From contig CAVWRK010000003.1 of NCBI GenBank assembly GCA_963757395.1, positions 836,251 through 900,250 of the forward strand: a stretch of 64,000 nucleotides of DNA, written 5' to 3'. Below the pieces are notes generated by a model, which did not search any database, was not told the DNA's origin, and saw only the letters and a list, made by a program, of their open reading frames with translations. How positions within the stretch are numbered: position 1 is the first letter of the stretch; each line of letters starts with the position of its first letter. The stretch is from DATAOG01 sp963757395 (lineage in GTDB: Bacteria > Pseudomonadota > Alphaproteobacteria > Geminicoccales > Geminicoccaceae). A program made the translations under genes and the position numbers. Of this stretch, positions 1 through 8,231 are shown piece after piece.

Positions 1-1799
1 GCCAGAACCTCGGCGACCTGCGCCCGGTGCGAGCCCGAGAGGATCGAGAGCCCGACCACGTGGACGCCTTCCTCGAGCGCCGCGGCCGCGATCCGGGCCG
101 GCGTCAGGCGGATGCCGTCGTAGACCACCTCGAAGCCGCAGTCGCGCGCCGCGACCGCGATCTGCTCGGCGCCGTTGGAATGGCCGTCCAGCCCCGGCTT
201 TCCCACCAGCATCTTGGGCCGGCGGCCGAGCTTTTCCGAAAGCGCCCCGACCCGCGTCTGGAGCGCCGTCCATTCCCCGGCGCTGGTGGCGCTGGCACTG
301 GCGCCGACCCCGGTCGGTGCCCGGTATTCGCCGAAGAGCCCGCGCAAGATCGCGGCCCATTCGCCGGTCGTGACGCCGGCGCGGGCGCAGCCGATCGAGG
401 GCTCCATGACGTTCCGGCCTTCGCCGGCGGCCGCGCGCAGCTCGTCGAGGGCAGCGGCCACGGCCTGCGGATCGCGGGCCGCGCGATGGGCCTGCAGGCG
501 TCCGATCTGGTCCGCTTCCGCACTGGCATCAACCGCGAGAAAATCGGCGCCGGCCGCGAGCGGCGAGGGCGCGCTCTCGGTGAAGCAGTTGACGCCGACC
601 ACCTTCTGCTCGCCGGCAGCGATCGCGGCGAGCCTGGCGCGGTTGCTCTCGACCAGGCGCTGCTTGAGGTAGCCGGAGTCGACCGCGGCCAGCGCGCCGC
701 CGAGCTCGTCGATCCGTGCGAGCTCGGCGCGCGCTTCGACCTTCAGCTCAGCGACCTTGGCCGCGATCACGGGCGAGCCGTCGAACAGGTCCTCGTACTC
801 CAGCAGATCGGTCTCGTACGCCAAAATCTGCTGCATGCGCAGGCTCCACTGCTGGTCCCAGGGCCGCGGCAGGCCCAGCGCCTCGTTCCAGGCCGGTAGC
901 TGAACGGCCCGCGCGCGGGCCGACTTGGAGAGCACGACGGCCAGGGTTTCCAGCAGGATGCGATAGACGTTGTTCTCAGGCTGCTGCTCCGTCAGACCGA
1001 GAGAATTGACCTGGACGCCGTAGCGGAAGCGGCGCAGCGCCGGATCCTCGACCCCGTAGCGGGTCCGCGCGATCTCGTCCCAGAGCTCGCCGAAGGCGCG
1101 AAGTTTGGCAAGCTCGGTGACGAAGCGCAGCCCGGCGTTGACGAAGAAGCTGATCCGCCCGACCACCTGCGGCAGGTCGGCGGCCGGCACCTGGCCGCCG
1201 GCCACGACGGTATCCAGGATCAGGGTCGCGGCGGCGAGCGCGTAGGCCAGCTCCTGGACCGGCGTGGCACCCGCCTCCTGCAGGTGGTAGGAGCAGACGT
1301 TGACCGGGTTCCAGGCCGGCATCTCGCGGTAGGTGAACGCGATCACGTCGGCGGTCAGCTTGAGCGAGGGCCGCGGCGGGAAGATGAAGGTGCCGCGCGA
1401 GAGGTACTCCTTGATCAGGTCGTTCTGGACCGTGCCGGCGAGTTTTTTCCGCACGGCACCCTGACGCTCGGCGGCCACGATGTAGAGCGCGAGCAGCCAG
1501 GGCGCGGTCGCGTTGATCGTCATCGAGGTGTTCATCTGCTCGAGCGGGATTTTCTCGAACAAGGTGAGCATGTCGGGCAGCGCGCACACCGGCACGCCGA
1601 CCCGGCCGACCTCGCCGGCCGCGAGCGGATGGTCGCTGTCGTAGCCGGTCTGGGTCGGCAGATCGAACGCGACCGAGAGCCCGGTCTGACCGCGCGCGAG
1701 ATTGGCGCGATAGAGCGCGTTGCTCTCGGCGGCCGAGCTGTGGCCGGCGTAGGTCCGAAACAGCCACGGCCGGTCGCGCTGCGTCTCACTCGAAGCCAT
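1..1799 (-). CDS. meaA: Ethylmalonyl-CoA mutase, 3' end beyond window
   Basis: This B12-dependent mutase converts (2R)-ethylmalonyl-CoA to (2S)-methylsuccinyl-CoA in the ethylmalonyl-CoA pathway. I translated the reverse strand by hand: the frame opens at ATG 1799-1797 and stays open to the window edge, about 599 codons, against roughly 650-680 for the family. The N-terminus reads MASSETQRDRPWLFRTYAGH, and the substrate-binding barrel follows with YDSDHPLA and NTSMTINATAPW. Near the edge is the cobalamin-binding domain with KPGLDGHSNGAEQ (the DxHxxG motif, whose His is the lower cobalt ligand) and LSGSH. It diverges from ccr across a promoter region of about 115 bp and belongs to the same pathway as ccr and mcd. 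Methylmalonyl-CoA mutase is the main alternative, but the single-chain length and neighbours favour MeaA. Confidence 0.93.
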   Translation of the reverse strand, partial: MASSETQRDRPWLFRTYAGHSSAAESNALYRANLARGQTGLSVAFDLPTQTGYDSDHPLAAGEVGRVGVPVCALPDMLTLFEKIPLEQMNTSMTINATAPWLLALYIVAAERQGAVRKKLAGTVQNDLIKEYLSRGTFIFPPRPSLKLTADVIAFTYREMPAWNPVNVCSYHLQEAGATPVQELAYALAAATLILDTVVAGGQVPAADLPQVVGRISFFVNAGLRFVTELAKLRAFGELWDEIARTRYGVEDPALRRFRYGVQVNSLGLTEQQPENNVYRILLETLAVVLSKSARARAVQLPAWNEALGLPRPWDQQWSLRMQQILAYETDLLEYEDLFDGSPVIAAKVAELKVEARAELARIDELGGALAAVDSGYLKQRLVESNRARLAAIAAGEQKVVGVNCFTESAPSPLAAGADFLAVDASAEADQIGRLQAHRAARDPQAVAAALDELRAAAGEGRNVMEPSIGCARAGVTTGEWAAILRGLFGEYRAPTGVGASASATSAGEWTALQTRVGALSEKLGRRPKMLVGKPGLDGHSNGAEQIAVAARDCGFEVVYDGIRLTPARIAAAALEEGVHVVGLSILSGSHRAQVAEVL

Positions 1800-1857
1800 G
1801 GCGGGTCCCCAGCTGGAACGTAACCGATCCGGTGTCGTTAACATCTAACGCTATTCA

Positions 1858-1874
1858 GTGTTGACAGTCAACAC
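1858..1874. promoter_or_regulatory. 17-bp perfect palindromic operator between meaA and ccr
   Basis: The sequence GTGTTGACAGTCAACAC is a perfect inverted repeat around one central base. A second, weaker repeat lies just upstream (CGTTA, five bases, TAACG at 1836-1850). Both sit in the divergent promoter region between meaA (start 1799) and the HTH-ccr frame (start 1915), so binding here could control both directions. A TetR-type or small HTH regulator is a plausible binder, but none is proven. A short related palindrome, GTGTTAACAC, occurs inside ccr at about 2837-2846. Confidence 0.6.
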
Positions 1875-1914
1875 CTCATCACCTAACGTGTGTGGATCAG
1901 TGGGGGATGGGGTG

Positions 1915-2247
1915 ATGAGCAGGGATACGGTCGAGCAGATCATCAGCCGCTTCGGCTCGCAGCAGCGGGTCGCGGAACTGCTGGGCATCTGGCAGACCGC
2001 GGTCAGCGGCTGGGTGCGCCGGGGCGCGATCCCGAGCAGGAGACAGGAGCAGCTGTTAAGGATTGCCCAACGCGAGGGTGTCAGTCTCTCGCCCGCGGAC
2101 TTTTTCGCCGCCGCGGACCTCGGAGCCGGGCCGGCGCCGGCGAACGGTTCGGGCGCCGGTCTGGCCGCTGCCAACGTCCACGTGATCCCGGCGAGGGTCG
2201 AGCCGGCCGGCGTCAACCCGACCAGTGTCAACCGAAGAGGCGCGTTG
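1915..2247 (+). CDS. Small Cro-like HTH (carph-isopro type) segment, in frame with ccr
   Basis: The 111 codons from ATG 1915 encode a compact helix-turn-helix domain of about 70 residues (MSRDTVEQIISRFGSQQ, then LLGIWQTAVSGWVRRG and IPSRRQEQLLRIAQREG) followed by a Pro/Ala-rich tail. It resembles small YdaS/carph-isopro DNA-binding proteins that usually stand alone. Here there is no stop codon before the ATG of ccr at 2248, so it could be an N-terminal fusion to Ccr. It could also be a separate protein whose stop has been lost to a sequencing indel, of which this window has many. A purine-rich RBS (GGGGATGGGG) overlaps the region just before 1915. The upstream GTG at 1858 lies inside the operator and is an unlikely start. 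Confidence 0.6.
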
Positions 2248-3555
2248 ATGAACGACACCGCCAAGGTCATTCCGTTGAGCGGCGAGGCCGCCGCGCCGGC
2301 GCCGGTGAGCGCGCCCGGCAAGGACCTGTACGAGGTCGGCACGATCCCGCCTTTGGGCCACGTGCCCAAGAACATGTATGCCTGGGCGATCCGGCGCGAG
2401 CGCCACGGCGAGCCGGGCACAGCGATGCAGCAGGAGGTGGTGCCGACGCCCTCGCTCGACAGCGACGAGGTCCTGGTCATGGTGATGGCCGCGGGCGTCA
2501 ACTACAACGGCATCTGGGCAGCGCTCGGCAAGCCGGTATCGGTGTTCGACGTCCACAAGGCCGAGTACCATGTCGCGGGCTCGGATGCCGCCGGCATCGT
2601 CTGGGCGACAGGATCCAGGGTCAGGCGCTGGCAGGTCGGCGACCAGGTGGTCGTGCACTGCAACCAGGACGACGGCGACGACGAGGAGTGCAACGGCGGC
2701 GACCCGATGAATTCTCCGTCCCAGCGGATCTGGGGCTACGAGACCCCGGACGGCTCGTTCGCGCAGTTCTGCCGGGTCCAGTCGCGCCAGTTGATGCCGC
2801 GGCCGCGCCATCTGACCTGGGAGGAGAGCGGCTGCTATGTGTTAACACTTGCGACCGCCTACCGCATGCTGTTCGGGCACCCGCCCCACAGCCTGAAGCC
2901 AGGCGATAACGTGTTGGTCTGGGGCGGGGCCGGTGGCCTCGGCTCGATGGCGGTCCAGGTGATCGCCGCCTCGGGCGCCAACGCGATCGCCGTGATCTCG
3001 GACGAGGACAAGCGCGAGTTCGTGCTCTCGCTCGGCGCCAGGGGTGCGATCAACCGCAGCCAGTTCGACTGCTGGGGCCAGCTGCCGGACATCGACGATG
3101 CCGAGGGCTACGCCCTCTACATGAAGAAGGTCCGGGAATTCGGCAAGGCGATCTGGGCGATCACCGGCAAGGGCAACGATGTCGACACCGTGTTCGAGCA
3201 CCCGGGCGAGGCGACCTTCCCGGTCTCGGCCTTCGTCGTCAAGCGCGGCGGCATGGTCGTGATCTGCGCCGGCACCTCGGGCTACAACCTGACCCTCGAT
3301 GCGCGCTTCCTGTGGATGCGCCAAAAGCGCATGCAGGGCAGCCATTTCGCCAACCTGAAGCAGGCGAGCGCTGCCAATCAGATGGTCATCACGCGCAAGG
3401 TCGACCCCTGCATGTCGGAGGTGTTCGCCTGGCACGACATCCCGCGCGCCCATGACAAGATGCGCCGGAACCAGCACAAGCCCGGCAACATGGCGGTGCT
3501 GGTCCAGGCCAGGCGGCCGGGCCTGCGCACCCTCGAGGACACGATCGAGGCCTGA
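2248..3555 (+). CDS. ccr: Crotonyl-CoA carboxylase/reductase
   Basis: Ccr reductively carboxylates crotonyl-CoA to (2S)-ethylmalonyl-CoA with NADPH and CO2, the key step of the ethylmalonyl-CoA pathway for C2 assimilation. From ATG 2248 the protein is 435 aa, the usual family length, beginning MNDTAKVIPLSG. It is a zinc-less MDR-type reductase. Diagnostic stretches are the N-terminal YEVGTIPPLGHVPKNMYAWA, VNYNGIWAALG, GSDAAGI, and the nucleotide-binding loop WGGAGGLGSMA near residue 228. ATG 2248 is preceded by GAAGAGG seven bases upstream, supporting this as a genuine start even though the frame is open further upstream through an HTH domain. mcd follows after 41 bp on the same strand and meaA is divergent. 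Confidence 0.94.
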   Translation: MNDTAKVIPLSGEAAAPAPVSAPGKDLYEVGTIPPLGHVPKNMYAWAIRRERHGEPGTAMQQEVVPTPSLDSDEVLVMVMAAGVNYNGIWAALGKPVSVFDVHKAEYHVAGSDAAGIVWATGSRVRRWQVGDQVVVHCNQDDGDDEECNGGDPMNSPSQRIWGYETPDGSFAQFCRVQSRQLMPRPRHLTWEESGCYVLTLATAYRMLFGHPPHSLKPGDNVLVWGGAGGLGSMAVQVIAASGANAIAVISDEDKREFVLSLGARGAINRSQFDCWGQLPDIDDAEGYALYMKKVREFGKAIWAITGKGNDVDTVFEHPGEATFPVSAFVVKRGGMVVICAGTSGYNLTLDARFLWMRQKRMQGSHFANLKQASAANQMVITRKVDPCMSEVFAWHDIPRAHDKMRRNQHKPGNMAVLVQARRPGLRTLEDTIEA

Positions 3556-3596
3556 GCTTTTTGGCACTTTTCACGATTGTTTCGAGGAGCGACGCG

Positions 3597-5258
3597 ATGG
3601 CGGAGGCCGGGCAGGGTCGGCGCGCGGAGCCGCTGCTGCGGCTGACCGCCCAGGCGGTGCGCGCGGCGGGCGCGCTGCTGGACCACGCGACCGGCGCGGT
3701 CCGCGAGCTGGTCAGCCGCGATGGCGCCCTCGACCCGGAGCTGCTGGCGCGCGAGCAGCACGCGGTCCACGGCCTTGCCTGGCTCGCGACCAGCGTCGAG
3801 GCGGTCCGCCAGCTGGATGGCTGGGCGCGGCGGCTCGATGGCGCGGGCTCGCTGGGCGAGCTCGAGCTGGACCTGCTGGCGGTGGCGTCAGGCGAGTATC
3901 TGGCAAGGATTCTGGGCGGCATCCCGATGAGCCAGGGCGAGACCGTCCGACTCGCGGCGCTCGGCGTCGACCCGGCGGCGAGCGGACGTTTCGGCCAGGG
4001 CGCGGTCGCCGAGCTGATCCGGGATGGCAACACTGCGGCGAGGCGGGCCCGGCTGGCCGCGGTGATCGCGGAGGGCCGGTTCGGCGACCGGGGTCTCGGC
4101 GACGACACGCTCGAGCTGATCCGCGAGCAGTTCCGGCGCTTCGCCGAGGAGCAGGTGCGGCCGCACGCGCAAGGCTGGCACGCACGCGACGAGCTGATCC
4201 CGCAGCCGGTGGTCGACGCGGTCGCCGGGCTCGGCGTGTTCGCCCTGACGATCCCGGAACAGCACGGCGGGCTCGGCCTCGGCAAGGCCGCGATGTGCGT
4301 GGTCACCGAGGAGCTGTCGCGCGGCTACATCGGGGTCGGTTCGCTCGGCACCCGCTCGGAGATCGCGGCCGAGCTGATCGGCCAGGCCGGCACCGCGGCC
4401 CAAAAGGCCCGCTATCTGCCGAAGATCGCGTCGGGCGAGATCCTGCCGACCGCGGTCTTCACCGAACCCAACACCGGCTCCGACCTCGCCTCGCTCCAGA
4501 CCCGCGCGGCCCTCGACGGCGAGCGGTACCGGGTCCATGGCGCCAAGACCTGGATCACCCACGCCGCGCGCGCCGACCTGATGACCATCCTGTGCCGGAC
4601 CGATCCCGGCCAGCCCGGCTACCGCGGCCTCTCGATCCTGCTCGCCGAGAAGCCGCGCGGCACCGAAGCCGAGCCGTTCGGGGTCGCGGGCCTCGCCGGC
4701 GAGGAGATCCCGGTGCTCGGCTATCGCGGCATGAAGGAATACACGCTCGCCTTCGACGGCTTCGCGGTGCCGGCGGACGGCCTGCTCGGCGGCGTCCCGG
4801 GCCAGGGCTTCAAGCAGCTGATGGCGACCTTCGAGTCCGCGCGGATCCAGACCGCGGCGCGCGCGGTCGGGGTCGCCCAGAGCGCGCTCGATCAGGGCCT
4901 CGCCTACGCTCGCGAGCGGGTCCAGTTCGGCCAGCCGATCTACGGCTTCCCGCGGGTCGCCGACAAGCTCGTGTGGATGGCGGTCGAGATCATGGTCGCG
5001 CGCCAGCTGACCCTGTTCGCCGCGCGCGAGAAGGATGCCGGGCACCGCTGCGATCTCGAGGCCGGCATGGCCAAGCTGCTCGCCGCCCAGGTCGCCTGGA
5101 GCGCCGCCGACAACGCCCTCCAGATCCACGGCGGCAACGGCTACGCGCTCGAATATCCGATCAGCCGGATCTTCTGCGACGCGCGCATCCTTAACATCTT
5201 CGAGGGCGCGGCCGAGATCCAGGCCCAGATCATCGCCCGCCGCCTGCTCGACGGCTGA
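3597..5258 (+). CDS. mcd: (2S)-methylsuccinyl-CoA dehydrogenase
   Basis: This FAD-dependent acyl-CoA dehydrogenase oxidises (2S)-methylsuccinyl-CoA to mesaconyl-CoA, the step after MeaA. The protein is 553 aa, longer than ordinary acyl-CoA dehydrogenases, because Mcd carries an N-terminal extension of about 160 residues seen here (MAEAGQGRRAEPLLRLTAQ onward). The core shows FTEPNTGSDLAS, KTWITHAARAD, and the C-terminal IHGGNGYALEYPISRI followed by FEGAAEIQAQIIARRLL. ATG 3597 has a GAGGAG ribosome-binding site; an upstream in-frame TTG at 3561 has none and is not used. It is probably cotranscribed with ccr. A hairpin terminator follows. Confidence 0.93.
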   Translation: MAEAGQGRRAEPLLRLTAQAVRAAGALLDHATGAVRELVSRDGALDPELLAREQHAVHGLAWLATSVEAVRQLDGWARRLDGAGSLGELELDLLAVASGEYLARILGGIPMSQGETVRLAALGVDPAASGRFGQGAVAELIRDGNTAARRARLAAVIAEGRFGDRGLGDDTLELIREQFRRFAEEQVRPHAQGWHARDELIPQPVVDAVAGLGVFALTIPEQHGGLGLGKAAMCVVTEELSRGYIGVGSLGTRSEIAAELIGQAGTAAQKARYLPKIASGEILPTAVFTEPNTGSDLASLQTRAALDGERYRVHGAKTWITHAARADLMTILCRTDPGQPGYRGLSILLAEKPRGTEAEPFGVAGLAGEEIPVLGYRGMKEYTLAFDGFAVPADGLLGGVPGQGFKQLMATFESARIQTAARAVGVAQSALDQGLAYARERVQFGQPIYGFPRVADKLVWMAVEIMVARQLTLFAAREKDAGHRCDLEAGMAKLLAAQVAWSAADNALQIHGGNGYALEYPISRIFCDARILNIFEGAAEIQAQIIARRLLDG

Positions 5259-5301
5259 TACCACCGCCAGCACGCCCCCGGAATGGACGCCATGCACAAC
5301 A

Positions 5302-5329
5302 AGACGGACGGTGCACGCACCGTCCGTCT
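5302..5329. terminator. Bidirectional hairpin between convergent mcd and ompA-like gene
   Basis: AGACGGACGGTGC at 5302-5314 is the exact reverse complement of 5317-5329, giving a 12-13 bp GC-rich stem with a very short loop. It lies in the only gap between mcd (ends 5258) and the convergent OmpA-family gene (ends 5423). There is no clear T-run, so it may act as a Rho-independent-like block in both directions. Function is inferred from position and structure. Confidence 0.65.
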
Positions 5330-5422
5330 CGTTCCGTCAACAACCGTTCGCCGCGGTGACCTGCCCGGGTTCGATCCGGCAGGCCGCTCGAGGGCGAACC
5401 GCGAGGCAGAGCCGCGCCGGCT

Positions 5423-6028
5423 CTACCGCTTGAAGTCGATCGTCGTGCGGCGGTTGGCCTGATCCGGCGTGTTGTCCGGGGTCTGGACCGCCAGATTGGT
5501 CTCGCCGAAGGCTTCGGTGGTCACGATGTGCGCCGGGATACCCGACTTGACCAGCTCGGCCGCGACGGTATTGGCGCGCCGCTGCGACAGCTGCATGTTG
5601 TAGTCGGGCGGGCCGGCGGTGTCGGTATGGCCGGCAACCGTGATGCCGCCCAGCTCGCGACCCTTGATGTCGGTGATGATGCTGTTGAGGGTCGACTCTG
5701 CACTCGGATTGAGATTGGCCTTGTCGAAGTCGAAGTAGACCACGCCGCTTGCGGGCAGCGGCGGAGGCGCCGCCGGTTCGATCTGCGCGATCGGCTGCGC
5801 CATCGCCTCGGGGCAGTCGTAGGTGTGGACGGTGTTGACCGGGTCCTCCGGGTTGCCCTTCTCGAAGACCGTATTGTCGGCCGAATCGACCAGGACGCTG
5901 CAGATGCGGTCCGGCCCCGAGCCGAACACGCCGAACATTTCCTCTTGCGCCAGACTCGGCTGCGAGGCCCCGACCGACAAGGCCAGCACGGCCACGGCCG
6001 CCGAGCAGGTGATGGCTAAGCGAAGCAT
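5423..6028 (-). CDS. OmpA-family peptidoglycan-associated outer-membrane protein
   Basis: The 201-aa protein begins at ATG 6028 with a clear signal peptide (MLRLAITCSAAVAVLALSVG then ASQPSLAQEE), preceded by AAGGGGA. A short cysteine-containing region (DRICSVLVDSADN, YDCPEAMAQPI) and a proline-rich linker lead into a C-terminal OmpA domain of about 110 residues starting YFDFDKANLNPSAE. The domain contains GHTDTAGPPDYNMQLSQRRA, the peptidoglycan-binding segment, and ends ANRRTTIDFKR. It should anchor the outer membrane to peptidoglycan from the periplasm. It stands alone, convergent with mcd. The frame extends upstream to 6202 but that part lacks a signal sequence and is not used. Confidence 0.9.
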   Translation of the reverse strand: MLRLAITCSAAVAVLALSVGASQPSLAQEEMFGVFGSGPDRICSVLVDSADNTVFEKGNPEDPVNTVHTYDCPEAMAQPIAQIEPAAPPPLPASGVVYFDFDKANLNPSAESTLNSIITDIKGRELGGITVAGHTDTAGPPDYNMQLSQRRANTVAAELVKSGIPAHIVTTEAFGETNLAVQTPDNTPDQANRRTTIDFKR

Positions 6029-6313
6029 GGAATGATCCCCTTTCTCACGTTGTCGAACCCACCCGCGAGGTCTCATGAGCCTCTGTCTTGGCACCAGCCC
6101 GATCCACCTTTGCGGCCGACCTGCGCAGACCATGTCATCGTTCGGTCGCACCAAGTCAACAAGCTTCCGTGCTGTGGTACATTGCTCTGGCGTCGAGGGC
6201 AAGTATACACTTTGCTAACCTTGCCCGCGGCGCGCCCTTTTGCGTAACCGCATACGCACGAAGCTGCCCCGGACCGTGCGCCGGATCGGCGACGAGAAAG
6301 CGACCCCAAGCCC

Positions 6314-7507
6314 ATGGACGATCCCCTCGGTGCGTTCGTGCCCCATGGCCAGATCGAGATCGAGGGCGCCGCCCGCGGCCCGCTCGCGGGCGCGACCTTC
6401 GCGGTCAAGGACATCTTCGACGTTGCCGGCACGGTCACCGGCCGGGGCAATCCCGACTGGCTGGCCACCCATCCGGCGGCGACCCGCCACGCGCCCGCCG
6501 TCCAGGCGCTGCTCGATGCCGGCGCCCGGCTGGTCGGCAAGACCATCACCGAGGAGCTGGCGTTCAGCATCGTCGGCACCAACCCGCACTACGGCACGCC
6601 CAGGAACGTCGCGGCCCCCGGCCGGGTCCCCGGCGGCTCGTCGAGCGGCTCGGCGGCCGCGGTCGGCGGCGGCCTGGTCGATCTGGCGCTGGGCAGCGAC
6701 ACCGGCGGCTCGGTGCGGGTGCCGGCGAGCTACAACGGCATCTATGGCATGCGCCCGAGCCACGGCCGGATCAGCCTCGCGGGCGTCATGCCGCTGGCAC
6801 CCAGCTTCGACACGGTCGGCTGGTTCGCGCGCGACCCGGCGCCGTTCGTGACCGCCGGCCGGGTTCTCCTGGACGATGGCGAAAGCGCGCGCCGGCCAGG
6901 GCGCCTGCTGGTCGCAGAGGATGCTTTCGAGCGCGCGGGCAGCGACGTCGCGAACGCGCTCGGCCCGGCGATCCGGGCGGTCGAGGCCCGGCTCGGCGAG
7001 GCCCGGCCGGTGACCGTGAGCGCCGACGGGCTGGATGCCTGGTACGCGGTGTTCCGCACCCTGCAGGCGGCCGAGGCCTGGGCCGAGCACGGGCCCTGGC
7101 TCGAGCAGGCGAAGCCCCGGATCGGGCCCTATCTGGCGGAGCGCCTGCGACTCGCCGCGACCGTGACCGCGGCCGAGGTCGCCGGTGCCCAGGCGGCGCG
7201 TGCCCGGATCCGCGAGCGCCTCGACCAGCTGCTCGAGGATGACGTGATCCTGCTCCTGCCGAGCGCGGCCGGACCGGCGCCCAGGATCGACGCGCCCATG
7301 GCCGAGCACGAGCGGGTGCGGGCCCGGACCATCGGGATCACCTGCATCGCCTCGCTCGGCGGCCTGCCGCAGCTCAGCCTGCCGCTCGGCCGGCTGCCCG
7401 AGGGACCGCTCGGACTGTCGCTGATGGCCGGGCGCGGCCGGGATACGCTGCTGCTCGACCTGCTTGCCGGCCCGCTCGCCGCGTTGCGACAACCGGTCGC
7501 TGGTTGA
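6314..7507 (+). CDS. Amidase signature family hydrolase
   Basis: The 397-aa protein carries the Ser-cisSer-Lys triad of amidase-signature enzymes: Lys32 in FAVKDIFD, the glycine-serine segment PGGSSSGSA around 107-113 (cis-Ser near 109-110) and the nucleophile Ser133 in GSDTGGSVRVPAS. It lacks a signal peptide and should act in the cytoplasm on a carboxamide. It is shorter than GatA (about 485 aa) and lacks the GatA tail, so a general amidase is more likely than an aspartyl/glutamyl-tRNA amidotransferase subunit. The substrate cannot be read from sequence. ATG 6314 begins MDDPLGAFVPHGQ. The pseudoazurin gene follows after 63 bp. Confidence 0.88.
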   Translation: MDDPLGAFVPHGQIEIEGAARGPLAGATFAVKDIFDVAGTVTGRGNPDWLATHPAATRHAPAVQALLDAGARLVGKTITEELAFSIVGTNPHYGTPRNVAAPGRVPGGSSSGSAAAVGGGLVDLALGSDTGGSVRVPASYNGIYGMRPSHGRISLAGVMPLAPSFDTVGWFARDPAPFVTAGRVLLDDGESARRPGRLLVAEDAFERAGSDVANALGPAIRAVEARLGEARPVTVSADGLDAWYAVFRTLQAAEAWAEHGPWLEQAKPRIGPYLAERLRLAATVTAAEVAGAQAARARIRERLDQLLEDDVILLLPSAAGPAPRIDAPMAEHERVRARTIGITCIASLGGLPQLSLPLGRLPEGPLGLSLMAGRGRDTLLLDLLAGPLAALRQPVAG

Positions 7508-7570
7508 GGGCGCGGTGCCGGAGGGTATGACTGCGGCCGTGCCAAAACAAGATCAAGCAGGGAGACGGGT

Positions 7571-8011
7571 ATGAGGCGCCTCTTGATGGCTTCGGTGCTG
7601 GCGGCGCTGGCGATCGCGCCGGCGGCCGGGGCAGCCGAGCACGAGGTTCAGATGCTGTCCAAGGGTCCCGAGGGCCAGGTCAACTGGTTCCAGCCGCCGA
7701 TCGTCCACGCCGAGCCCGGCGACACGATCCATTTCGTGGCCACCGACAAGGGCCACAACAGCACTTCGCTCGTGGTCCCCGAAGGCGGCGAGACCTGGAG
7801 CGGCAAGCTCAGCCAGGACGTCTCGGTGACCCTGACCGTGCCCGGCCTCTACGCGTACAAATGCACGCCGCATTTCGGCCTCGGCATGATGGGTCTGATC
7901 GCGGTCGGGGATCCCTCGGTCAATCTCAAGGCGGTCGAGAGCGCCCGCTATCCGGGGAAGGCCAAGACCACGCTCGCCGGGCTCCTGAAGCAGTTGAACG
8001 CGTCGAACTAG
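7571..8011 (+). CDS. Pseudoazurin, periplasmic blue copper protein
   Basis: This is a small periplasmic electron carrier, typically donating electrons to nitrite or nitrous-oxide reductase or to cytochrome oxidases. The 146-aa precursor has a signal peptide (residues 1-21, MRRLLMASVLAALAIAPAAG) and mature sequence AEHEVQMLSKGPEG. The type I copper ligands are visible: His62 in DKGHNSTSL, Cys98 and His101 in YKCTPHFG and Met106 in GLGMM. GGGAGACGG precedes ATG 7571. No denitrification enzyme is in this window; the cbb3 oxidase 19 kb downstream is a possible terminal partner (inference). Confidence 0.94.
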   Translation: MRRLLMASVLAALAIAPAAGAAEHEVQMLSKGPEGQVNWFQPPIVHAEPGDTIHFVATDKGHNSTSLVVPEGGETWSGKLSQDVSVTLTVPGLYAYKCTPHFGLGMMGLIAVGDPSVNLKAVESARYPGKAKTTLAGLLKQLNASN

Positions 8012-8231
8012 GCCAGGCGCCGGCCGACCGGTCGCGCCGAACGCGTCGGCAAGTCGACGACCGGGCTCTCGGAGCCTGGTGCGCGCCCTTGGGACTGTTG
8101 CTTCTTCGCCGTCTGGTTTACGATCCGGCAAGGGATGAGTGGCATAAAGGCGATGCCGCGAGGCGTTGGCGCCGCGCGCGAGACCGGACAACTCCCTTGC
8201 AGCGGCCCGACAGCTCCGAGAGCCAGATCCA

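Noticed and set aside
27..899. Plus-strand 290-aa frame at the window start
   Set aside because: It is the complement of meaA, whose minus-strand frame has clear mutase motifs; the plus-strand translation has no recognisable domain.
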